DNA from: Daphnia pulex
Lineage: Eukaryota > Arthropoda > Branchiopoda > Diplostraca > Daphniidae
Length of the DNA stretch: 64,000 nt
Reading direction: 5' to 3'
NCBI RefSeq assembly: GCF_021134715.1
Contig: NC_060019.1
Span: 5,394,001 to 5,458,000 of the forward strand
Part shown: positions 13,701 to 25,606 of the stretch, piece after piece
How positions within the stretch are numbered: the stretch's first letter is position 1
Layout of the letters: each line of letters starts with the position of its first letter
Made by a program: the position numbers and the translations under genes
Notes under the pieces: generated by a model
Database searches by the model: none
What the model was told of the DNA's origin: nothing
Seen by the model: the letters and a program-made list of their open reading frames with translations, nothing else

Positions 13701-16700
13701 GTGCTCTGGCGTGCACTGGCGTGCTCTGGCGTGCTTTGCTATGCAGAACTCAAGTGCTTGACAATAGAAATCCACTACCCGACAATAGAACTCAAATAAC
13801 TTGAATAATTTTTAAAAATTCAAGTGCTGTGATGTGCGTTTTTCTAAAACTTTTTGTTCATGATTTGCTCTATAAATTTATTGATTAAATAGACTTGAAA
13901 TGGTGTATTGGACATTTATTTACACATCCTGTAATTAAAAAATGGTTTTAACAAGTGAAAAAAATATTATAGCAACTTCAAGTGCTGAGCTGTTCTCTGC
14001 TGTGCTCTATCGTGCTCTGGCGTGCACTGGCGTGCTCTGGCGTGCTCTGGCGTGCATTGACGTGCTCTGGCGTGCACTGGCGTGCTCTGGCGTGCACTGG
14101 CGTGCACTGGCGTGCACTGGCGTGCTCTGGCGTTCACTGGCGTGCTCTGGCGTGAACTGGCGTGCTCTGGCGTGCTCTGCTATGCAGAACTCAAGTGCTT
14201 GACAATAGAAATCCACTACCCGACAATAGAACTCAAATAACTTGAATAATTTTTAAAAATTCAAGTGCTGTGATGTGCGTTTTTCAAAAACTATTTGTTC
14301 ATGATTTGCTCTATAAATTTATTGATTCAATAGACTTGAAATGGTGTATTGGACATTGATTTACACATCCTGTAATTAAAAAATGGTTTTAACAAGTGAA
14401 AAAAATATTATAGCAACTTCAAGTGCTGAGCTGTTCTCTGCTGTGATCTACCGTGCTCTGGCGTGCACTGGCGTGCTCTGGCGTGCTCTGGCGTGCATTG
14501 ACATGCTCTGGCGTGCTCTGGCGTGCACTGGCGTGCTCTGGCGTGCACTGGCGTGCTCTGGCGTGCACTGGCGTGCTAAGGCGGGCACTGGCGTGCTCTG
14601 GCGTGCTCTGGCGTGCTCTGTCGTGCTCTGAAGTGCTCTGCTATGCAGAACTCAAGTGCTTGACAATAGAAATCCACTACCCGACAATAGAACTCAAATA
14701 ACTTTAATAATTTTTAAAAATTCAAATGCTAAGATGTGCGTTTTTCTAAAACTTTTTGTTCATGATTTGCTCTATAAATTTATTGATTCAATAGACTTGA
14801 AATGGTGTATTGGACATTGATTTACACATCCTGTAATTAAAAAATGGTTTTAACAAGTGAAAAAAATATTATAGCAACTTCAAGTGCTGAGCTGTTCTGT
14901 GCTGTGATCTACCGTGCTCTGGCGTGCACTGGCGTCCTCTGGCGTGCACTGGCGTGCTCTGGCGAGCACTGGCGTACTCTGGCGTGCACTGGCGTGCTCT
15001 GGCGTGCACTGGCGTGCTCTGGCGTGCACTGGCGTGCTCTGGCGTGCACTGGCGTGCTCTGGCGGGCACTGGCGTGCTCTGGCGTGCTCTGGCGTGCTCT
15101 GGCGTGCTTTGCTATGCAGAACTCAAGTGCTTGACAATAGAAATCCACTACCCGACTATAGAAATCAAATAACGTGAATAATTTTTAAAAATTCAAGTGC
15201 TGTGATGTGCGTTTTTCTAAAACTTTTTGTTCATGATTTGCTCTATAAATTTATTGATTCAATAGACTTGAAATAGTGTATTGGACATTGATTTACACAT
15301 CCTGTAATTAAAAAATGGTTTTAACAAGTGAAAAAAATATTATAGCAACTTCAAGTGCTGAGCTGTTCTCTGCTGTGCTCTACCGTGCTCTGGCGTGCAC
15401 TGCCGTGCTCTGGCGTGCTCTGGCGTGCATTGACGTGCTCTGGCGTGCACTGGCTTGCTCTGGCGTGCACTGGCGTGCTCTGGCGTGCACTGGCGTACTC
15501 TGGTGTGAATTGGCGTGCTCTGGCGTGCACTGGCGTGCTCTGGCGTGCACTGGCGTGCTCTGGCGTGCACTGGCGTGCTCTGGCGTGCACTGGCAAGCTC
15601 TTGCGTGCATTGACGTTCTCTGGCGTGCACTGGCGTGCACTGGCGTGCACTGGCGTGCACTGGCTTGCTCTGGCGTGCACTGGCATGCTCTGGCGTGCAC
15701 TGGCGTGCTCTGGCGTGCACTGGCGTGCTTTGGCGTTCACTGGCGTGCTCTGGCGTGAACTGGCGTGCTCTGGCGTGCTCTGCTATGCAGAACTCAAGTG
15801 CTTGACAATAGAAATCCACTACCCGACAATAGAACTCAAATAACTTGAATAATTTTTAAAAATTCAAGTGCTGTGATGTGCGTTTTTCAAAAACTTTTTG
15901 TTCATGATTTGCTCTATAAATTTATTGATTCAATTGACTTGAAATGGTGTATTGAACATTGATTTACACATCCTGTAATTAAAAAATGGTTTTAACAAGT
16001 GAAAAAAATATTATAGCAACTTCAAGTGCTGAGCTGTTCTCTGCTGTGCTCTACCGTGCTCTGGCGTGCACTGCCGTGCTCTGGCGTGCTCTGGCGTGCA
16101 TTGACGTGCTCTGGCGTGCACTGGCGTGCTCTGGCGTGCACTGGCGTACTCTGGTGTGAATTGGCGTGCTCTGGCGTGCACTGGCAAGCTCTTGCGTGCA
16201 TTGACGTTCTCTGGCGTGCACTGGCGTGCACTGGCCTGCTCTGGCGTGCACTGGCATGCTCTGGCGTGCATTGACGTGCTCTGGCGTGCACTGGCGTGCT
16301 TTGGCGTGCACTGGCGTGCTCTGGTGTTAACTGGCGTACTCTGGCGTGCTCTGCTATGCAGAACTCAAGTGCTTTACAATAGAAATCCACTACCCGACAA
16401 TAGAAATCAAATAACGTGAATAATTTTTAAAAATTCAAGTGCTGTGATGTGCGTTTTTCTAAAACTTTTTGTTCATGATTTGCTCTATAAATTTATTGAT
16501 TCAATAGACTTGAAATAGTGTATTGGACATTGATTTACACATCCTGTAATTAAAAAATGGTTTTAACAAGTGAAAAAAATATTATAGCAACTTCAAGTGC
16601 TGAGCTGTTCTCTGCTGTGCTCTACCGTGCTCTGGCGTGCACTGCCGTGCTCTGGCGTGCTCTGGCGTGCATTGACGTGCTCTGGCGTGCACTGGCGTGC

Positions 16701-19700
16701 TCTGGCGTGCACTGGCGTGCTCTGGCGTGCACTGGCGTGCTCTGGCGTGCACTGGCGTGCTCTGGCGTGCACTGGCAAGCTCTTGCGTGCATTGACGTTC
16801 TCTGGCGTGCACTGGCGTGCACTGGCGTGCACTGGCGTGCACTGGCGTGCTCTGGCGTGCACTGGCATGCTCTGGCGTGCACTGGCGTGCTTTGGCGTTC
16901 ACTGGCGTGCTCTGGCGTGAACTGGCGTGCTCTGGCGTGCTCTGCTATGCAGAACTCAAGTGCTTGACAATAGAAATCCACTACCCGACAATAGAACTCA
17001 AATAACTTGAATAATTTTTAAAAATTCAAGTGCTGTGATGTGCGTTTTTCAAAAACTTTTTGTTCATGATTTGCTCTATAAATTTATTGATTCAATTGAC
17101 TTGAAATGGTGTATTGAACATTGATTTACACATCCTGTAATTAAAAAATGGTTTTAACAAGTGAAAAAAATATTATAGCAACTTCAAGTGCTGAGCTGTT
17201 CTCTGCTGTGTTCTACCGTGCTCTGGCGTGCTCTGGCGTGCACTGGCGTGCTCTGGCGTGCACTGGCGTGCTCTGGCGTGCACTGGCGTGCTCTGGCGTG
17301 CACTGGCGTGCTCTGGCGTGTACTGGCGTGCTCTGGTTTGAATTGGCGTGCTCTGGCGTGCACTGGCGTGCTCTGGCGTGCACTGGCGTGCTCTGGCGTG
17401 CACTGGCGTGCTCTGGCGTGCATTGACGTACTCTGGCGTGCTCTGGCGTGCTCTGGCGTGCACTGGATTGCTCTGGTGTGAATTGGCGTACATTGGCGTG
17501 CTCTGGCGTGCACTGGCGTGCTCTGGCGTGCACTGGCGTGCTCTGGTGTGAATTGGCGTGCTCTGGCGTGCTTTGGCATGCACTGGCGTGCTCTGGCGTG
17601 CACTGGCGTGCTCTGGTGTGAATTGGCGTGCTGTGGCGTGCACTGGCGTGCTCAGGTGTGCACTGGCGTGCTCTGGCTTGCACTGGCGTGCTCTGGTGTG
17701 AATTGGAGTGCTCTGGCGTGCACTGGCGTGCTCTGGTGTGAATTGGCGTGCATTTGCGTGCTCTGGCGTGCACTGGCGTGCTCTGGTGTGAATTGGCGTG
17801 CTCTGGCGTGCACTGGCGTGCTTTGGCGTGCACTGGCGTTCTCTGTTGTGAATTGGCGTGCTCTGGCGTGCACTGGCGTGCTCTGGCGTGCACAGGCGTG
17901 CTCTGGCGTGAATTGGCGTGCTCTGGCGTGCACTGGCGTGCTCTGGCGTGCTCTGGCATGCTCTGGCGTGCATTGGCGTGCTCTGGCGTGTACTGGCGTG
18001 AACTGGCGTGAACTGGCGTGCTCTGGCGTGCACTGGCGTAATCTGGCGAGCACTGGCGTGCTCTGGCGTGCCCTGGCGTGCTCTGGCGTGCACTGGCGTG
18101 CTCTGGTGTGAATTGGCGTGCTCTGCCGTGCACTGGCGTGCTCTGGCGTGAACTGGCGTGCTCTGGCGTGCACTGGCGTGCACTGGCGTGCTCTGGCGTG
18201 AACTGGCGTGCTCTGGCGTGCTCTGCTATGCAGAGCTCAAGTGCTTGACAATAGAAATCCACTACCCGACAATAGAAATCAAATAACGTGAATAATTTTT
18301 AAAAATTCAAGTGCTGTGATGTGCGTTTTTCTAAAACTTTTTGTTCATGATTTGCTCTATAAATTTATTGATTCAATAGACTTGAAATAGTGTATTGGAC
18401 ATTGATTTACACATCCTGTAATTAACAAATGGTTTTAACAAGTGAAAAAATATTATAGCAACTTCAAGTGCTGAGCTGTTCTCTGCTGTGCTCTACCGTG
18501 CTCTGGCGTGCACTGCCGTGCTCTGGCGTGCTCTGGCGTGCATTGACGTGCTCTGGCGTGCACTGGCTTGCTCTGGCGTGCACTGGCGTGCTCTGGCGTG
18601 CACTGGCGTGCTCTGGCGTGCATTGGCGTACTCTGGTGTGAATTGGCGTGCTCTGGCGTGCACTGGCGTGCTCTGGCGTGCACTGGCAAGCTCTTGCGTG
18701 CATTGACGTTCTCTGGCGTGCACTGGCGTGCACTGGCGTACTCTGGCGTGCACTGGCGTGCTCTGGCGTGCACTGGCGTGCTCTGGCGTGCATTGACGTG
18801 CTCTGGCGTGCACTGGCGTGCTCTGGCGTTCACTGGCGTGCTCTGGCGTGAACTGGCGTGCTCTGGCGTGCTCTGCTATGCAGAACTCAAGTGCTTGACA
18901 ATAGAAATCCACTACCCGACAATAGAACTCAAATAACTTGAATAATTTTTAAAAATTCAAGTGCTGTGATGTGCGTTTTTCAAAAACTTTTTGTTCATTA
19001 TTTGCTCTATAAATTTATTGATTCCATAGACTTGAAATGGTTTATTGGACATTGATTTACACATCCTGTAATTAAAAAATGGTTTTAACAAGTGAAAAAA
19101 ATATTATAGCAACTTCAAGTGCTGAGCTGTTCTCTGCTGTGATCTACCGTGCTCTGGCGTGCACTGGCGTGCTCTGGCGTGCTCTGGCGTGCATTGACAT
19201 GCTCTGGCGTGCTCTGGCGTGCACTGGCGTGCTCTGGCGTGCACTGGCGTGCTCTGGCGGGCACTGGCGTGCTCTGGCGTGCTCTGGCGTGCTCTGTCGT
19301 GCTCTGAAGTGCTCTGCTATGCAGAACTCAAGTGCTTGACAATAGAAATCCACTACCCGACAATAGAACTCAAATAACTTTAATAATTTTTAAAAATTCA
19401 AATGCTAAGATGTGCGTTTTTCTAAAACTTTTTGTTCATGATTTGTTATATAAATTTAATGATTCAATAGACTTGAAATGGTGTATTGGACATTGATTTA
19501 CACATCCTGTAATTAAAAAATGGTTTTAACAAGTGAAAAAAAAAAATATTATAGCAACTTCAAGTGCTGAGCTGTTCTGTGCTGTGATCTACCGTGCTCT
19601 GGCGTGCACTGGCGTGCACTGGCGTGCTCTGGCGTGCACTGGCGTGCTCTGGCGTGCACTGGCGTGCTCTGGCGTGCACTGGCGTGCTCTGGCGTGCACT

Positions 19701-20007
19701 GGCGTGCTCTGGCGTGCACTGGCGTGCTCTGGCGTGCTCTGGCGGGCACTGGCGTGTTCTGGCGTGCACTGGCGTGCTCTGGCGTGCTTTGCTATGCAGA
19801 ACTCAAGTGCTTGACAATAGAAATCCACTACCCGACAATAGAACTCAAATAACTTGAATAATTTTTAAAAATTCAAGTGCTGTGATGTGCGTTTTTCTAA
19901 AACTTTTTGTTCATGATTTGCTTTATAAATTTATTGATTCAATAGACTTGAAATAGTGTATTGGACATTGATTTACACATCCTGTAATTAAAAAATGGTT
20001 TTAACAA

Positions 20008-21260
20008 CCCAGGTAGCACACAGAGCTGTTACAGACTCCTGTAACCGATCTGTTTCACATACTTGTGAAACAGATCCGTATCAGGCTTGTTACATCTCTT
20101 TTTTACAGGAAATTTGTCTGGAATTTCTCTGTTTTACAGGATTTGGTTAAAGTTTGTTTCACAGATCTGTAACAGATCTGTTATCTTTCTGTAATACATA
20201 AATCTGGTTTTTAACTGTACTACAGACCTGTTACAGATCTGTTTTTTACTTGAGAAAATTGTTTCTGATTTAGCTATGTTTCCCATGTTTGTCACTTGTC
20301 TGTTTTTACTCTGTAGAAAGACATTCTGTTTTTCTTCTGTATTACAGATATGTCACATGCATGTTTTTACTCTGTATTACCGAGTACAATATGTTTCTGT
20401 TCTGTGTCTGTACTCCAGGTCTGGTACGGGTCTGTATTTCCCTTGTAAGACATAAGTCAGTAATAATCTGTTCTGAGTCTGTACCCCATGTATGGTACAG
20501 GTCTGTATTTTCTATGTAAAACTTAGTTCAGTGATTATCTGTTCTGTGTTTGTGCCCCAGGTATGTACGGGTCTGTATTTCCCTTGTAACACCTATAAGA
20601 CAGTAATCAAATTATCTGTGTCTGTATCCCAAGTATGGTACATGTTTGGATTCCCAATGGAAAACTGAATTAAACGTTTTCTTATATGTGTAATATCACT
20701 GCAATACCATGCAGTAAGAAGTTACACTCTAATAGTCAATGCAGGGCTAATAGCTATTAGTTTAGTTCAGTAGGCCTACTCGAACAACAACAATAGTTGT
20801 TTATCCACCGGACGGAGAAGTATCACCTAAATAGGTATAATAAAGACTTGTAATTGGTGTGGGGCACATCTTGGTCTTGTTACGATCGGAAGAGACCAGT
20901 GGTAGTCATATGTAGCAATCAGTTTCGTGAGAGAGACATGTCAGACTGTTTGTTGAATGTACAAGTGTAAAACTGTGAAATATAGATCATTATTAAATAT
21001 ATCTATTATCAAATATCGAATTATGGTGTAGTGGTTAGCGTACTGGCTTGTGAACTCAGAGGTTGATGGTTCGGTACCAGGGGAAGGCATATCTTTTTTT
21101 TCTTGAAAATCTGTTTTTGGTCTGTAAATGGTGATCCCGTTTTACGGATCTGTCACAGACCTGTATGACAGTCTGTAAAAGTGTGACACTACAAACAATT
21201 TACAGACTCTCAAAAACAGATCTGTAACAGACCTGAAACAGAGTCTGTGTGCTACCTGGG
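20008..21260. mobile_element. Non-autonomous TIR element (CCCAGGTAGCACACAGA ends) in a satellite spacer
   Basis: The element starts CCCAGGTAGCACACAGA and ends with the reverse complement TCTGTGTGCTACCTGGG. It splits the spacer motif AACAAGTG, giving AACAA before it and AAGTG after it, that is, a 2-bp AA duplication. Both ends are rich in the palindrome ACAGATCTGT and near variants, an array of subterminal sites like those seen in CACTA-type elements. Four tandem copies of a unit of about 71 bp lie at 20,396-20,663. A tRNA-like module and a T-run follow at 21,021-21,101. I see no transposase. The shared CCCAG terminus with the element at 32,849 suggests that family could mobilise it; this is inference. 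Confidence 0.88.
21021..21101 (+). other. tRNA-like module (His-type anticodon loop) with T-run
   Basis: An A-box-like TGGTGTAGTGG (21,024-21,034) and a B-box-like GGTTCGGTACC (21,069-21,079) are correctly spaced. Between them an anticodon-like arm has the 7-nt loop TTGTGAA, whose central triplet GTG would read as histidine. The acceptor and T stems pair poorly, so it is not a functional tRNA gene. A run of T (about 21,093-21,100) follows, as expected for Pol III termination. It lies inside the TIR element. Confidence 0.6.
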
Positions 21261-22384
21261 AAGTGAAAAAAATATTATAGCAACTTCAAGTGCTGAGCTG
21301 TTCTCTGCTGTGATCTACCGTGCTCTGGCGTGCACTGGCGTGCTCTGGCGTGCTCTGGCGTGCATTGACATGCTCTGGCGTGCTCTGGCGTGCACTGGCG
21401 TGCTCTGGCGTGCATTGGCGTGCTCTGGCGTGCACTGGCTTGCTCTGGCGTGCACTGGCGTGCTCTGGCGTGCACTGGCGTACTCTGGTGTGAATTGGCG
21501 TGCTCTGGCGTGCACTGGCGTGCTCTGGCGTGCACTGGCAAGCTCTTGCGTGCATTGACGTTCTCTGGCGTGCACTGGCGTGCACTGGCATGCTCTGGCG
21601 TGCACTGGCGTGCTCTGGCGTGCATTGACGTGCTCTGACGTGCACTGGCGTGCTCTGGCGTGCACTGGCGTGCTCTGGCGTGCACTGGCGTGCTCTGGCG
21701 TGCTCTGCTATGCAGAACTCAAGTGCTTGACAATAGAAATCCACTTCCCGACAATAGATATCAAATAACGTGAATAATTTTTAAAAATTCAAGTGCTGTG
21801 ATGTGCGTTTTTCTACAACTTTTTGTTCATGATTTGCTCTATAAATTTATTGATTCAATAGACTTGAAATAGTGTATTGGACATTGATTTACACATCCTG
21901 TAATTAAAAAATGGTTTTAACAAGTGAAAAAAATATTATAGCAACTTCAAGTGCTGAGCTGTTCTCTGCTGTGCTCTACCGTGCTCTGGCGTGCACTGGC
22001 GTGCTCAGGTGTGCAATGGCGTGCTCTGGTGTGAATTGGCGTGAATTAGCGTGCACTGGAGTGCGCTGGCGTGCTCTGGCGTGCACTGGCATGCTCTGGC
22101 GTGCACTGGCGTGCTCTGGTGTGAATTGGCGTGCATTGGCGTGCTCTGGCGTGCACTGGCGTGCTCTGGTGTGAAGTGGCGTGCTTTGGAGTGCACTGGC
22201 GTGCTTCTGCGTGCACTGGCGTGCTCTGTTGTGAATTAGCGTGCTCTGGCGTGGACTGGCGTGCTCTGGCGTGAATTGGCGTGCTCTGGCGTGCATTGAC
22301 GTGCACTGGCGTGCTCTTGCGTGCACTGGCGTGCTCTGGCGTGCATTGACGTGCTCTGGCGTGCTCTGGCGTGCACTGGCGTTC

Positions 22385-23305
22385 TGAATGTTTCTTGTTG
22401 AATTCGATAAAAAATGAAGAAAATAAAGGAAATAAATGCAATTTTTTGAATGTTTTTTGTTGAATGCGATAAAAAATGAAGAAAATAAAGGAAAGAATGC
22501 AATTTTTGGAATGTTTTTTGTTTGAATGTGATGAAAAATGAAGAAAATAAAGGAAATAATGCAATTTTTTTAATGTTTCTTGTTGAATGCGATGAAAAAA
22601 GAAGAAAATAAAGGAAATAATGCAATTTTTTGAATGTTTTTTGTTGAATGCGATAAAAAATGAAGAAAATAAAGGAAATAATGCAATTTTTGGAATGTTT
22701 TTTGTTTGAATGTGATGAAAAATGAAGAAAATAAAGGAAATAATGCAATTTATTTAAAGTTTCTTGTTGAATGCGATGAAAAAAGAAGAAAATAAAGGAA
22801 ATAATGCAATTTTTTAATGTTTCTTGTTGAATGCGATGAAAAATGAAGAAAATAAAGGAAATAATGCAATTTTTGGAATGTTTTTGTTGAATGCGATAAA
22901 AAATGAAGAAAATAAAGAAAATAATGCAATTTTTGGAATGTTTCTTCTTGAATGGGATGAAAAATGAAGAAAATAAAGGAAATAATGCAATTTTTTTAAT
23001 GTTTCTTGTTGAATGCGATGAAAAATGAAGAAAATAAAGGAAATAATGCAATTTTTTGAATGCTTCTTGTTGAATGTGATGAAAAATGAAGAAAATAAAG
23101 GAAATCATGCAATTTTTGGAATGTTTCTTGTTGATTGCAATGAAAAATGAAGAAAATAAAGGAAATAATGCAATTTTTGGAATGTTTCTTGTTGAATGCG
23201 ATGAAAAATGAAGAAAATAATGCAATTTTTTGAATGTTTCTTGTTGAATGCGATGAAAAATGAAGAAAATAATGCAATTTTTTGAATGTTTCTTGTTGAA
23301 TGCAA
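22385..23305. repeat. 60-bp AT-rich satellite, about 15 units
   Basis: Tandem units of about 60 bp contain GAATGTTTCTTGTTGAATGC followed by GATGAAAAATGAAGAAAATA and AAGGAAATAATGCAATTTTT, with small indels. The period is divisible by three, so the minus strand shows a long ORF with a 20-residue repeat, which I do not consider a gene. It directly abuts the 10-bp satellite and is interrupted at 23,306 by a TIR element. Further copies lie at 32,638-32,848. Confidence 0.93.
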
Positions 23306-23475
23306 CCCGAGAAGAATTTTTCCGTGCGGAAACGAGATTAAAATATTTCAAATCAATGCAAAAAGCGTTCGAAATCAATTCATAAAAGCGGATTTCAAAT
23401 TAGTAAAAAACGCTGTTGTTTCCGTTTTGAAACTATATTAAAACTGTAAATCGGACCATTTAAATCCCGTTTAAT

Positions 23476-24730
23476 TATTGTCATAAAATCAAATCGATAT
23501 TCAGTTTTTTAAACTTAAAATATCGATAATAAGTTTTAAAATTCACACAGCATTTTTAATGACAGATACTTTATTTTCCATTCATTTACAATAACATCTC
23601 GAGAGTGACATGATAGTAAAACGAAATCAGCAAACAATTTTACTATCAGTGAAATTCGTTAAATAAGTTCAAAATTTCGAAGAAGTCGAGTTGGTGGCGC
23701 ACAACTAATACATAGCAGGTGATAGTTATAATTACAAAGCCGGTATACATACTTTTTTACCAGTGTAGGAACGCTTATCGCTCGTCGAGCTGATCCTCAT
23801 CATCGTCCATAGCTGTCGCTTATCAATAAAGAGACTCGCCCATATATCTCGACGTGGTCTCCTAGCAACAGAATCAGACGGAAGTTGCCTGTTATGAATA
23901 ACAATAGAATGGAAAATGTCAAACAGAGGCACAAAAGAATGCAAAATTTAATTAAGGAAAGAATAATCATTAAAATCTGCGTGTGGTTAGCGAATCTTGT
24001 CGTCTGCTGTCGCTTTAGGAACAAGTTCTTTAAGAAAAGGGAAAGTAAAACAAAATCATATCTAATTGTGTCGCCAATTTCGACCAGTCGAGAAACGACA
24101 GATGGAGCGAATATAAAATTGAGTCTGCACGGCATATGGAATCCTGAGACCATCCGGTTGATGTGCACCACTGACAGCCGTAACCGAACATGTTGACCGC
24201 ATCATTACAAAAATCGACGCTCAAATCAGACCTGTTCATCTGCTCTTCACTTGCTTTTTTGTGTAATGTAAACAGGTGCAGAGTTGGACGTCGCATTCTC
24301 ACATCGTTCACATCCATCGAACTGATCGCTAGACGTTTGCCTTTTTAGTTATACGACTCCATTCCAGCACTTTCTCACGAAATTCCTTCCGCCTGCCCTG
24401 CAGCGCAAAGATAAAAAGATGGTTTTTCACGGTCGACTATATATTATGACGTCAGCTATTAAATTAACTTGACTCTAGACTATATAACGGCATACCCGGA
24501 TAACTGCGGATGGTTTACAATAGCTGGAAACAGCAGCAGTTCACATTCTTTTGTTTAATATCCAATGTGGAAATGCCGAAAAGGGACGAGTTGTGGAACG
24601 GCATCAGTTGCTGCCAATTTCTCCACTGCAACACGTCAGCTATAGCGAGACGTGCGATTGAGCGGAAAGTTCAAAGTGGTTGAAATGGTCAAATCGAAGC
24701 GGAAATTTAAATTGAAACTTTGGATCAAAA
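23476..24730. other. Unassigned left interior of the TIR element
   Basis: About 1.25 kb between the left terminal repeat and the palindrome arm. The short ORFs on both strands near 23,800-24,200 show no family signature I recognise and overlap each other antisense. I see no RNA gene or tandem repeat here. Confidence 0.5.
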
Positions 24731-24784
24731 TTATTTAGCGAGTGGCGGCTTGGTGTACGTTTCATCTTGCCTGTAAAAATTAAC

Positions 24785-25392
24785 CATGATTTAAGAATAA
24801 TTAGACCGTCCTGCTCAACAATCTACAATGGGATCTTACCTTATCTTTGTTGGCTGACTCAACTTAATGATGAGCATGAAACAGCTCCTGCTGGAACTTT
24901 GACTTCTCTTTCTTAGCCCTGAATGAGAAGTAAAATTGAATTAGTTTTAATCAATAAATGTAGTTACTTGCACTCAGATTAAAGTTAATATCGTGTTAAT
25001 ATTTACTGGAAAATATGTGAGGGACGCAACATTATTCTTTGCATGGTTTTTAATAAATGCCATGTCATAAGTTCCTTTATTAAGTTCTTGAATTCGACTT
25101 AAGTCATTTCTGAAATGAACTGAAAAATACCAACTTAACAGGTTACAGTTATTAATCAAAACACATTCAATATTAATTATCTTGCATATCAACTATTATA
25201 AGTCCAGCAAAACAATTATCCACTTATTTTCCATACCTGTGTTGAACTGTCATCAATATTTTAATTGTGATAATTAACAGCATCTGCTGCAACTTTGCCT
25301 TCTCTTTCTCAGCCCTGAATGAACTACTTGATGAATCTTTGCTGGAAGAATTATCAATTGGGTGTTTCTTAGCTGTTTATGAAATTTAACTT
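24785..25392 (-). pseudogene. Paramyosin exon fragments, left palindrome arm
   Basis: Read on the minus strand, 25,392-25,271 encodes a serine-rich run followed by FRAEKEKAKLQQ. The region 24,925-24,785 encodes FRAKKEKSKFQQEL, then a stop, then VESANKDK next to a GTAAG donor-like site. These resemble the coiled-coil block of arthropod paramyosin around the conserved KSKFQAEV...AQVESVNKEK region. Two partial copies in one arm, an in-frame stop and missing neighbouring exons show that it is a non-functional captured fragment. Confidence 0.6.
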
Positions 25393-25489
25393 CTTCGCCT
25401 AGATATTAAATAATAAATATAACTATATTATATAGAACACATTGGTGAAACTGAGCAGTGGCAGTCACTGAGCCTTTTTTCCATTATTA

Positions 25490-25606
25490 GAGTGGGCAAA
25501 CTTCTTGCAAGAAATAACCACATAGCCGGATTCCAAGAACCACAAAGGGGCTTCCGATATACCCAGCTCCTCCAGTGAATAACATCTTTTCAGTCAAACA
25601 GTCTTA
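25490..25606 (-). pseudogene. GALE-like N-terminal exon fragment, left arm
   Basis: On the minus strand this encodes MLFTGGAGYIGSPFVV followed, after a one-base frame change, by ESGYVVISCKKF. TGGxGYIGS is the NAD-binding Rossmann signature of extended short-chain dehydrogenases; the closest pattern I recall is UDP-glucose 4-epimerase. The histidine usual after GYIGS is replaced by proline, and the frame is broken. The opposite arm holds an inverted copy at 28,069. Confidence 0.6.

Larger units (their letters stand above)
5910..21980 (+). repeat. Family of full-length satellite spacers (22 copies)
   Basis: Full spacers start with CTATGCAGAACT at about 5910, 6701, 8401, 8942, 10223, 10774, 11235, 11676, 12127, 12568, 13739, 14180, 14641, 15112, 15783, 16354, 16945, 18226, 18876, 19317, 19792 (split by an insertion) and 21708. 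Each ends about 272 bp later at CTACCGTG or CTATCGTG. Two subfamilies differ in the middle: TTCAAGTGCTGTGATG and TTCAAATGCTAAGATG (the latter in the copies at 10774, 11235, 12127, 14641 and 19317). Most carry three TCAAGTG cores. Their conservation contrasts with the variable arrays. Confidence 0.93.
5041..22384 (-). repeat. Composite satellite, reverse-oriented block
   Basis: This block has the same 10-bp satellite as the start of the window on the opposite strand: CGTGCTCTGG and CGTGCACTGG, with TGTGAATTGG, CGTGCATTGA and GCAAGCTCTT variants. Arrays of roughly 170 bp to 1.4 kb alternate with spacers of about 272 bp. Where arrays are short (10.2-12.6 kb) the composite unit is about 440-550 bp. 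Particular orders of variants recur: the 1-kb arrays at 9,214-10,222, 12,841-13,738 and 17,218-18,225 share the same variant order, which implies duplication of blocks larger than one composite unit. One TIR element (20,008-21,260) interrupts it. The block directly abuts a different 60-bp satellite at 22,385. Confidence 0.95.

Noticed and set aside
21021..21101. Functional tRNA-His gene
   Set aside because: Acceptor and T stems do not pair well and the B box deviates from consensus; similar modules recur in transposons.
60..22200. Dozens of long ORFs on both strands encoding decapeptide repeats (up to 572 codons)
   Set aside because: A 10-bp unit without stops is open in all six frames. The ORFs overlap on both strands, start anywhere and end in spacers; there is no sign of selection for protein.
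1..22384. CRISPR-like array of repeats and spacers
   Set aside because: The short units are contiguous, the conserved 272-bp parts are the same sequence each time, there are no cas genes, and the genome is eukaryotic.
22236..23378. 380-codon minus-strand ORF with a 20-residue repeat
   Set aside because: It is the translation of the 60-bp satellite, whose period is a multiple of three, running into the 10-bp satellite and an element terminus.
23800..24317. Overlapping ORFs on both strands in the left part of the TIR element
   Set aside because: No domain, antisense overlap, and a composition typical of AT-rich non-coding DNA.
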